The notes under the pieces: model-generated
What the model was told of the DNA's origin: nothing
What the model saw: the letters and a program-made list of their open reading frames with translations, nothing else
Database searches by the model: none
Program-made: the position numbers and the translations under genes
Part shown: in pieces, positions 5,097 to 10,270 of the stretch
Layout: each line of letters starts with the position of its first letter
Position numbering within the stretch: position 1 is the first letter of the stretch
From: Chloroflexota bacterium
GTDB taxonomy: Bacteria; Chloroflexota; Dehalococcoidia; SM23-28-2
Length of the DNA stretch: 10,270 nt
Assembly: GCA_030691665.1 (NCBI GenBank)
Contig: JAUYDU010000493.1
Location: 1 to 10,270, forward strand
Direction: 5' to 3'

Positions 5097-7799
5097 ATGA
5101 GCCGCCTGAGTTCTACGGCCACGCCGCCGTTACGCCGCCAGTACCTGGAGATCAAGCGCCGCTTCCCCCAGGCTATCGTCTTCTTCCGCCTGGGCGACTT
5201 CTACGAGACCTTCGACCAGGACGCCGAGGTCGTCGCCCGCGAGCTGGAGATCGCCCTCACCTCGCGGCCCATCGGCAAGGGCTCGCGCATCCCCCTGGCG
5301 GGCATCCCCCATCACGCCCTGGATAGCTATCTGGCTAAACTAATCGGCAAAGGCTACAAGGTCGCTATCTGCGAGCAGATGGGGGAGGGGGTGAAGGGGC
5401 GCACGCTCATGGAGCGCCAGGTGGTGCGCGTCGTCACCCCCGGCACGCTGGTCGAGGGCAACCTCCTCGACCAGAGGGCCAACAACTACCTGGCCGCTTT
5501 GGCCTCCGCCCTAGGCGGATCCGCCTCTGGCGGAAGCGAGGGCGAGCGAGCCGGCCTGCCTACCGGACAGGCAGGCCTCGCCTACGTGGACGTCAGCACC
5601 GGCGAGTTCGCCGTCGCCCAGCTCGAGGCCGAGGCGGTGCACGCCGAGCTCGACCGCCTGCGCCCGGCCGAGCTCCTCCTCCCCGACGGCGTCGAGCCGC
5701 CCGCAGGAGTCCAGGCGGCCGTCAGCCGTCTGGATGCCCATCACTTCGACCCCCAGGCCGCCGCCGATCTGCTCCTGGCCCACTTCTCCGCCGCCTCCCT
5801 GGAGGCCTTCGGCTGCGCCCACCTCCCCCTGGCGGTGGCCGCCGCCGGGGCCATCCTCGCCTACCTCCAGGAGAACCAGCGCGCCATCCTCAGCCACATC
5901 ACCCGCCTCTCCACCTACAGCGCCAGCGCCTTCATGACCCTCGACAGCCAGACCCGCCGCAACCTGGAGCTGTTCACCAGCCTCCGCCAGGGCCCGGCCA
6001 GCGCCTCCCTCCTCTCCACTATCGATCTCACCAGGACCGCCATGGGCGCTCGCCTCCTGCGCCGCTGGCTAGGGCAGCCCTCACTCGACATAACATCCAT
6101 ACACGGGCGCCAGGAGCGGGTGCAGTTCTTCTTCGAGAGCGCCGTCCGCCGCGGCCAGATGACGGGCCTGCTGGCCAGGATGCCCGACCTGGAGCGGCTG
6201 CTAGGGCGCATCAGCGCCGCCGTCGCCTCGCCCCGAGAGGTGGTGGCCCTCCGCCGCGGCCTGGAGCTGGTGCCGGCCCTTCGCCAAGCCGTAGCCGTAG
6301 GGGCGCAGCATCAGCCAGAGGCTGATCCGCCTTCGGAGGATGCTGCGCCCCTACTGGCCCGCCTTCACCCCTGCCAGGAGACGGCCGCCCTCATCCGCCA
6401 GGCCATCGAGGACGAGCCCGCCGGAGGCTTCGAGGAGGGCGGCGTCATCCGACCCGGCTTCTCGCCGGAGCTGGACAGCCTGCGCAGCGTGGCCCGCGAC
6501 GCCCGCCAGTACCTGGCCGACCTGGAGCGACGCGAGCGCCAGCAGACGGGCATCAAGTCCCTCAAGGTGGGCTACAACAAGGTCTTCGGCTACTACATCG
6601 AGGTGAGCAAGCCCAACCTCAAGCTGGTGCCCGCCCACTACCAGCGGCGACAGACCCTGGTGGGCGGCGAGCGCTTCACCACCGCCGAGCTGAAGGAGCG
6701 CGAGTACCAGATCCTCCACGCCCGCGAGCGCCAGGAGGAACTGGAGGCGACCCTCTTCCGCCAGGTGTACGCCCAGGTGGCCGCCGACGGCAAGCGCATC
6801 CTCGACCTGGCCGCCGCCGCCGCCGAGGTCGACGTCTTCTCCGCCCTGGCCGAGGTGGCCGCCCGCTACGGCTACACCCGCCCCGAGGTGACCGACGACG
6901 GCGAGATCGTCATCCGGGATGGCCGCCATCCGGTGGTGGAGCGCATGCTGCCGGAGGGGGCTTTCGTCCCAAACGATACCCACCTCTCCTCCGCCGGGGG
7001 CGGATCCGCCTCTGGCGGAAGCGAGGACACCCAGATCGTCATCCTCACCGGCCCCAACATGGCTGGCAAGTCCACCTACATCCGCCAGGTGGCCCTGATC
7101 GTGCTGCTGGCCCAGATCGGCAGCTTCGTGCCCGTCGCCTCCGCCCGCATCGGCGTCGTGGACCGCATCTTCACCCGCGTGGGGGCCCTGGACGACATCG
7201 CCGCCGGCCAGTCCACCTTCCTGGTGGAGATGCTGGAGACGGCCGCCATCCTCCACAACGCTACGCCGCGCTCCCTCCTTCTGTTCGACGAGATCGGTCG
7301 CGGCACCAGCACCTACGACGGCATGGCCATCGCCCGCGCCGTGGTGGAGTTCATTCATCATCGACCGGAGGTGGCAGCCAAGACCCTGTTCGCCACCCAC
7401 TACCACGAGCTGGTGGACCTGGCCGCCTTCCTGCCGCGGGTCAAGAACTACAACGTGGCCGTGGCCGAGGAGAAGGGGCGAGTGGTCTTCCTGCACCGCA
7501 TCCTCCCCGGCGGCGCCGACCGCAGCTACGGCATCCACGTGGCCCAGCTGGCGGGCCTGCCCCGACCGGTCATCCAGCGGGCGCAGGAGGTGCTGAGCGA
7601 GCTGGAAGAGGGCCGCGACCGCCATGATCGTGCGCGCCAGGGCCGCCCCAGAGCGGAGGCCCTCCAGCTCTCCTTCCTGGGGGCCGACCCAGCCCTGGCG
7701 GAGGAGCTGGCCGCCCTGGACGTGGACAGCCTCACCCCCTTGCAGGCCATCACCAAGCTGTACGAGCTGCGGGAGAGGGCGCGGGGGAAGGAGGGGTAG
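5097..7799 (+). CDS. mutS: DNA mismatch repair ATPase MutS, with four in-frame palindromic insertions
   Basis: MutS recognises mispairs and, in its ATP-bound clamp state, recruits MutL. The mismatch-binding domain opens the protein with GDFYETF (the wedge F35-x-E37). The connector domain carries AYVDVSTGEF, the core and lever domains follow, and the ATPase has Walker A GPNMAGKST (G652-T660), LLLFDEIGRGTSTYDG (D731-E732) and FATHYHEL. The C-terminal end has DVDSLTPLQAITKLYELRE, typical of MutS1. At 900 residues it is slightly long. The excess is explained by palindromic elements at codons about 138-147, 154-160, 401-420 and 633-642, none of which breaks the frame. The last lies about ten residues before Walker A. 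All catalytic motifs are intact, so the protein is probably functional. The gene is convergent with the S8 protease gene, and mutL lies about 1.7 kb downstream under its own promoter. Confidence 0.95.
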   Translation: MSRLSSTATPPLRRQYLEIKRRFPQAIVFFRLGDFYETFDQDAEVVARELEIALTSRPIGKGSRIPLAGIPHHALDSYLAKLIGKGYKVAICEQMGEGVKGRTLMERQVVRVVTPGTLVEGNLLDQRANNYLAALASALGGSASGGSEGERAGLPTGQAGLAYVDVSTGEFAVAQLEAEAVHAELDRLRPAELLLPDGVEPPAGVQAAVSRLDAHHFDPQAAADLLLAHFSAASLEAFGCAHLPLAVAAAGAILAYLQENQRAILSHITRLSTYSASAFMTLDSQTRRNLELFTSLRQGPASASLLSTIDLTRTAMGARLLRRWLGQPSLDITSIHGRQERVQFFFESAVRRGQMTGLLARMPDLERLLGRISAAVASPREVVALRRGLELVPALRQAVAVGAQHQPEADPPSEDAAPLLARLHPCQETAALIRQAIEDEPAGGFEEGGVIRPGFSPELDSLRSVARDARQYLADLERRERQQTGIKSLKVGYNKVFGYYIEVSKPNLKLVPAHYQRRQTLVGGERFTTAELKEREYQILHARERQEELEATLFRQVYAQVAADGKRILDLAAAAAEVDVFSALAEVAARYGYTRPEVTDDGEIVIRDGRHPVVERMLPEGAFVPNDTHLSSAGGGSASGGSEDTQIVILTGPNMAGKSTYIRQVALIVLLAQIGSFVPVASARIGVVDRIFTRVGALDDIAAGQSTFLVEMLETAAILHNATPRSLLLFDEIGRGTSTYDGMAIARAVVEFIHHRPEVAAKTLFATHYHELVDLAAFLPRVKNYNVAVAEEKGRVVFLHRILPGGADRSYGIHVAQLAGLPRPVIQRAQEVLSELEEGRDRHDRARQGRPRAEALQLSFLGADPALAEELAALDVDSLTPLQAITKLYELRERARGKEG
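5514..5541 (+). repeat. GGATCCGCC palindromic element inside mutS, copy 1
   Basis: A 28-bp segment identical to 6999-7026. It contains the palindrome GGCGGATCCGCC (5514-5525) and the overlapping hairpin TCCGCC-TCT-GGCGGA (5520-5534). It is read in frame as GGSASGGSE (from codon 140) at the start of the connector domain. Removing about ten codons restores a compact NNYLAALAS-EGERAG join like that of ordinary MutS. Confidence 0.85.
5553..5577 (+). repeat. CCTGCC...GGCAGG palindrome inside mutS
   Basis: GGCCTGCCT (5553-5561) and AGGCAGGCC (5569-5577) form a perfect 9-bp stem around a 7-nt loop. This is a diverged member of the palindrome family at 634-653 and 9276-9295. It encodes about seven extra residues, LPTGQAG (codons 154-160), between GERAG and LAYVDVSTGEF. 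A 21-bp insertion would keep the frame. Confidence 0.75.
6297..6354 (+). repeat. 58-bp GTAG-ended inverted repeat with internal hairpins inside mutS
   Basis: GTAGGGGCGCAGCATC (6297-6312) and GATGCTGCGCCCCTAC (6339-6354) are perfect 16-bp reverse complements. The 26-bp centre holds two smaller stems, AGCC/GGCT (6313-6323) and TCCG/CGGA (6326-6337), so a three-way cruciform can form. The second inner stem resembles the GGATCCGCC element. The whole is translated in frame as codons 401-420, VGAQHQPEADPPSEDAAP and following residues, in the core region just before LARLHPCQE. Confidence 0.85.
6999..7026 (+). repeat. GGATCCGCC palindromic element inside mutS, copy 2
   Basis: Identical over 28 bp to 5514-5541 and read in the same phase (GGSASGGSE, codons 635-643). 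It lies between the strand ending DTHLSS and EDTQIVILTG that leads into Walker A. Deleting about ten codons gives a normal HLSSEDTQ join. Confidence 0.85.
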
Positions 7800-7816
7800 C
7801 CGGAGCCGCAGTCCCC

Positions 7817-9175
7817 CTAATCCTTGACCAGGCCCGGCAGGATGGCCTGGTAGGCCCTGGAGTTCAAGGCCCCGCCCAGGTTCAGGCGGCCCCAGCCGTC
7901 CCAGTTGGGCGTCGAGCCGTCGGGCAGGTCGTCCGCCGAGATGCGCAGCAGCGCCCGAACGTCGTCGTCCGTCCGCGCCGAATCCTGCGACAGGAGCAGC
8001 GCCACCAGCCCCGAGGCGAAGGCCGAGGCGAAGGATGTCCCCTGGCCGCGAGCGTAGCCGCCGTTCAGGTGGGTGCTGAAGACGTCCACGCCCGGCGCCG
8101 CCACGTTCACCTGGGGGCCCCAGTTGCTGAAGGAGGCGCGGCTGTTGGGGTCGCCATGGTCGAAGGCGGCCACGGCGATCACCTCCGGGTAGGCCGCCGG
8201 GTATCCTACCGCGGCCTGCCCCTCGTTCCCGGCGGCCGCCACCAGGATCGCCCCGTAGGTGTTGTGCGCCGCCTTCACCGCCTCCTCCAGCGCCCGGCTG
8301 GGCGACGGTCGGGCCATGCTCAGGTTGATCACCTGGGCGCCGCTCTTGGCGGCATAGATGATGCCCTGGGCCACGTCGGAGGCGCTGCCGGTGCCCGTCT
8401 TGTCCAGCACCTTGACCGGCAGCACCGTCGCGCCCCAGGCCACCCCTGCCACCCCCTGGCCGTTATTGCTATCGGCCCCGACGATGCCGGCGATCATGCT
8501 GCCGTGGCCGTGGTCGTCACCGGGGTCGTTGGAGGGCGGCAGGGTCACGAAGTTGCAGCCGTGGACGTCATCTATGCAGCCGTTCAGGTCGTCGTCGAGG
8601 CCATTGCCGGGGGTCTCCCGCCCGTTGGTCCAGATCTTCGACTCCAGGTCAGGGTGATCCAGGTCGGCGCCCGTATCCAGCACGGCCACGATGGTGGCCA
8701 GCCTCCCCCTCTCGATATCCCAGCCGGCGGGGGCATTGATGATGTCGTAGTACCAGGCCTGGTCGACCGGATACAACGGGTCGTCCGGCGTTATCGCCGC
8801 CCGAACGATGTAGTTGGGCTCCGCATACTCCACCCAGGGTAATGCGTTATAGATAGTGGCGGCTTGTTGAGCGTCGACCCCGTCGGGCAGGCGAATGCGA
8901 TGCAGCCCCAGGGCTGGCAAGTACTCCATTTCGGCCCCGCCCGCCAGGCCATGGATCACGCCCACGGCTCCGGGCGGCAGGGGCAGCTTGAACTTGACCA
9001 GCATCTCGCCGGGGAGGAACTGCTCGCCGTCCTTGGAGGGGGCGGAGGCGAAATCGACGCTAGGGGGAAGTCCGCCTCCGGCGGAGGAAGAGGCCAAGGG
9101 ATGAGGAACGGTGTCGGCAAGCAGGAGAGCGGCCACCACCAAGGCGAGCGGCCCGAGCCAGCGGAGTACCCTCAT
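7817..9175 (-). CDS. secreted subtilisin-like serine protease (peptidase family S8)
   Basis: A 452-residue preproprotein. Residues 1-25 are a signal peptide (MRVLRWLGPLALVVAALLLA). Residues about 52-125 resemble an S8 propeptide (PGEMLVKFKL ... WVEYAEPNYIV). The catalytic domain, about 135-440, has the Asp motif VAVLDTG (D167), the His motif GHGSMIAG (H224), the oxyanion AAAGNEG (N317) and the Ser motif GTSFASAFASG (S381). A DDDLNGCIDDVHGC segment between the Asp and His motifs is an insertion seen in thermitase- and fervidolysin-like members, often with calcium binding and here with a likely disulfide. All active-site residues are intact. The ATG at 9175 follows a GGAGAGGAAG ribosome binding site at eight bases. 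It ends 17 bp from the mutS stop in convergent orientation. A general extracellular protease role is likely; substrates are unknown. Confidence 0.92.
   Translation of the reverse strand: MRVLRWLGPLALVVAALLLADTVPHPLASSSAGGGLPPSVDFASAPSKDGEQFLPGEMLVKFKLPLPPGAVGVIHGLAGGAEMEYLPALGLHRIRLPDGVDAQQAATIYNALPWVEYAEPNYIVRAAITPDDPLYPVDQAWYYDIINAPAGWDIERGRLATIVAVLDTGADLDHPDLESKIWTNGRETPGNGLDDDLNGCIDDVHGCNFVTLPPSNDPGDDHGHGSMIAGIVGADSNNGQGVAGVAWGATVLPVKVLDKTGTGSASDVAQGIIYAAKSGAQVINLSMARPSPSRALEEAVKAAHNTYGAILVAAAGNEGQAAVGYPAAYPEVIAVAAFDHGDPNSRASFSNWGPQVNVAAPGVDVFSTHLNGGYARGQGTSFASAFASGLVALLLSQDSARTDDDVRALLRISADDLPDGSTPNWDGWGRLNLGGALNSRAYQAILPGLVKD
7828..7850. other. 7-bp hairpin just past the mutS stop, within the S8 gene's end
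   Basis: CCAGGCC (7828-7834) and GGCCTGG (7844-7850) form a perfect stem around nine bases. It could slow transcription from mutS, but it has no T-tract and overlaps S8 coding sequence. It is at best a weak terminator candidate. Confidence 0.3.
9071..9085 (-). repeat. TCCGCC...GGCGGA palindrome in the S8 signal/propeptide junction
   Basis: TCCGCC-TCC-GGCGGA, the same core as the hairpin in the mutS elements. On the minus strand it is read as codons 31-35, SAGGG, in the same phase as the mutS copies. It falls in the tolerant stretch between the signal peptide and the propeptide. Confidence 0.65.
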
Positions 9176-9214
9176 GCCCGATGCTTCCTCTCCATGCCCC
9201 CCTACACTGGCGCT

Positions 9215-9243
9215 AGTATAGCAACGGGCACTACCTGGGGCAA
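9215..9243 (-). promoter_or_regulatory. promoter of the S8 protease gene
   Basis: On the minus strand, TTGCCC (9243-9238) and TATACT (9220-9215) are spaced by 17 bp, and TGC just before the -10 makes it an extended -10 type. The expected start is near 9207, leaving about 32 nt of leader with a ribosome binding site. Confidence 0.6.
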
Positions 9244-9275
9244 TCCACCCGCCGGCGGGGGTAGCGTCTCGCCGA

Positions 9276-9295
9276 CCTGCCTACCGGCAGGCAGG
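9276..9295. repeat. CCTGCC...GGCAGG palindrome within the composite
   Basis: CCTGCCTACCGGCAGGCAGG differs from the 634-653 palindrome at one base. It has no counterpart in the right half of the composite, as expected if it inserted later. Confidence 0.75.
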
Positions 9296-9310
9296 TTCAT
9301 GACCTATTTC

Positions 9311-9369
9311 GTAGGTCGGGGCCCCAGCCCCGACCCGAGGCGATGGGCAGGGCGGGGGCCCTGCCCTAC
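9311..9369. repeat. pair of convergent GTAG-footed hairpins (REP/BIME-like)
   Basis: The plus-strand unit at 9311-9335 starts GTAG and has an 8-bp stem, GGTCGGGG/CCCCGACC, with a 6-nt loop. The minus-strand unit at 9369-9345 starts GTAG and has the stem GGGCAGGG/CCCTGCCC, also with a 6-nt loop. The feet point outward, the opposite arrangement from 4932-5001. The stem sequences differ from the island B type, so this is a distinct subfamily. Confidence 0.75.
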
Positions 9370-9425
9370 ATCATGAACAACGGAACGCTACCGCCTTCGG
9401 CGGGTTCTCGACGCGATTGGCAGCG

Positions 9426-9434
9426 TGCTAGAAT
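9426..9434 (+). promoter_or_regulatory. mutL extended -10 promoter
   Basis: TGC-TAGAAT forms an extended -10. The best -35 candidate (TTCTCG at 9405-9410) is weak. The start would fall near 9441, just before the GGAGGTG ribosome binding site at 9444-9450. Confidence 0.5.
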
Positions 9435-9461
9435 AGGTCGGGTGGAGGTGAACTTCCAGAG

Positions 9462-10270
9462 TTGAGCATCCACATTCTCCCCTCCGAAGTGTCCTCCCTC
9501 ATCGCCGCCGGCGAGGTGGTGGAGCGCCCCGCCTCGGTGGTGAAGGAGCTAATCGATAACAGCCTGGACGCCGGCGCCAGCCAGGTGTCCATCGAGGTGA
9601 ACCAGGGCGGGCTGGGGTTCATCCGGGTGACCGACAACGGCACGGGCATCCCTCCCAGCGGGTTGGCCCTAGCCTGCCACCGCTACGCCACCAGCAAAGT
9701 GGCCACCGCCGAGGACCTGGCCCACATCGCTACCCTGGGCTTCCGGGGCGAGGCCTTGCCCAGCATCGTCGCTGTGGCCGAGGTCGAGATGCTCTCCCGC
9801 CCGCCCGATGCCGTCGCCGGGGCCTACCTCCGCCTCGTGGACGGCAAGCCGGTGGAGCAGGGCACGCGCGGCGCCGCCCAGGGCACCGCCGTCACCGTTC
9901 TCCACCTGTTCGCCAAGCAGCCGGCCCGCCGCAAGTTCATGCGTTCTCCCGCCGCCGAGAACCAATACATCGCTAACCTGGCCAGCCAGTACGCCCTGGC
10001 CTATCCCGAGGTGCGCTTCTCCCTGCGGCTGGACGGCCGCCAGGCCCTCCTCACCAGCGGCAGCGGCAGCCTGGCCGACGCCGTGGCCGCCGTGTACGGC
10101 CCAGAGGTAGCGGCCGCCATGCTGCCCATCCAGGGGCAATCCGGCAGCGAAGCTACGGCCATCAGGGTGAGCGGTCTGGCCGCCCCACCCCAGGTGTCGC
10201 GAGCCAGCCGCGGCTACGTCAGCCTGTTCGTGAACCGCCGCTGGGTGCAGAACCGACGCCTGACCTTCGC
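9462..10270 (+). CDS. mutL: DNA mismatch repair protein MutL, N-terminal ATPase part (3'-truncated)
   Basis: MutL is the GHKL-family ATPase that links MutS to strand removal. The visible 269 codons carry every N-terminal hallmark: IAAGEVVERPASVVKELIDN (motif I, with the catalytic Glu in KELIDN), DNGTGIP (motif II), TSK, GFRGEALPSI (motif III), LFAKQPARRKFMRS, and the transducer-domain FVNRRWVQNRRLTF at the window end. The start is the TTG at 9462, because an in-frame stop lies at 9429-9431 and no ATG or GTG occurs in frame between them. The TTG has a strong GGAGGTG ribosome binding site eleven bases upstream and is followed directly by SIHILPSEV, the normal MutL N-terminus. No insertions are seen in this part. 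Whether the C-terminal endonuclease motif is present cannot be seen. Confidence 0.95.
   Translation, partial: MSIHILPSEVSSLIAAGEVVERPASVVKELIDNSLDAGASQVSIEVNQGGLGFIRVTDNGTGIPPSGLALACHRYATSKVATAEDLAHIATLGFRGEALPSIVAVAEVEMLSRPPDAVAGAYLRLVDGKPVEQGTRGAAQGTAVTVLHLFAKQPARRKFMRSPAAENQYIANLASQYALAYPEVRFSLRLDGRQALLTSGSGSLADAVAAVYGPEVAAAMLPIQGQSGSEATAIRVSGLAAPPQVSRASRGYVSLFVNRRWVQNRRLTF

Larger units (their letters stand above)
9247..9405. repeat. 159-bp nested inverted-repeat composite between S8 and mutL
   Basis: The outer arms 9247-9266 (ACCCGCCGGCGGGGGTAGCG) and 9386-9405 (reverse complement ACCCGCCGAAGGCGGTAGCG) match at 17 of 20 positions. Inside them GTTCATGA (9295-9302) pairs with TCATGAAC (9371-9378), and inside that lies a pair of GTAG hairpins (9311-9369). 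The 20-bp palindrome at 9276-9295 sits only in the left half. The layered symmetry about one centre suggests a composite mobile or structural unit. Confidence 0.7.

Noticed and set aside
5514..7026. Assembly or cloning artefact explaining the linker-like GGSASGGSE segments and GGATCC sites in mutS
   Set aside because: The elements belong to a broader palindrome family also present in the S8 gene and in the 58-bp mutS element, with diverged copies, which argues for natural repeats.
6351..7625. 424-codon open frame antisense to mutS
   Set aside because: It is a GC-rich shadow frame of repetitive Gly/Ala/Val/His composition with no domain. MutS on the other strand is unambiguous.
8069..8842. 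257-codon plus-strand open frame within the S8 gene
   Set aside because: It is a shadow of the protease codons on the opposite strand and has no ribosome binding site or recognisable motif.

Overview
The window is GC-rich, gene-dense bacterial DNA with strong G/C third-position bias and many short palindromic repeats. MutS and MutL encoded close together, secreted PKD, DUF11 and subtilisin-type proteins, promoters that appear to yield leaderless mRNAs, and several abundant intergenic repeat families together suggest a Chloroflexota bacterium, perhaps Dehalococcoidia-like from groundwater or sediment. That assignment is an inference from style and gene content, not from a marker gene.

Layout, left to right. 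(1) 2-517: the C-terminal end of a NuoF/HoxF/HndC-type flavoprotein subunit with a ferredoxin-like tail that has lost exactly one of its two cluster sites. (2) 518-762: three copies of a TTCGACAGGCTCA repeat, one split by a 20-bp palindrome, then a strong sigma70-type promoter overlapped by a 12-bp inverted-repeat operator. (3) 763-1424: a VapB (AbrB-fold) and VapC (PIN) toxin-antitoxin pair with an ATGA overlap. (4) 1425-1756: a nested repeat island (about 1425-1623), unassigned sequence, and an 11-C tract. (5) 1757-4820: an accessory envelope cluster. It holds a promoter with a leader of about 118 nt, a secreted Ig/PKD protein with an unrecognised Cys-containing C-terminal domain, a DUF11 membrane protein, and a membrane-anchored protein with a His/Cys pair resembling clan CD (caspase/CHAT-like) peptidases. 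(6) 4821-5096: a second repeat island built like the first but with a different inner repeat, then the mutS promoter. (7) 5097-7799: mutS, whose reading frame is interrupted four times by in-frame palindromic elements related to the intergenic ones. (8) 7817-9175, minus strand: a secreted S8 subtilisin-like protease, convergent with mutS. (9) 9176-9461: divergent promoters separated by a 159-bp nested inverted-repeat composite. (10) 9462-end: the N-terminal part of mutL, starting at TTG.

The most unusual signal is the repeat biology. Hairpin elements, several with a GTAG foot as in REP/BIME sequences, sit in every sizeable intergenic gap, nest inside one another, show compensatory base changes in their stems, and have entered mutS (and probably the S8 gene) in frame, adding short Gly/Ser/Ala-rich or Pro-rich peptides. 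This resembles the Rickettsia palindromic elements but appears in a very different kind of genome. No transposase or REP-associated tyrosine transposase (RAYT) gene is visible here, so any mobiliser would have to be encoded elsewhere.
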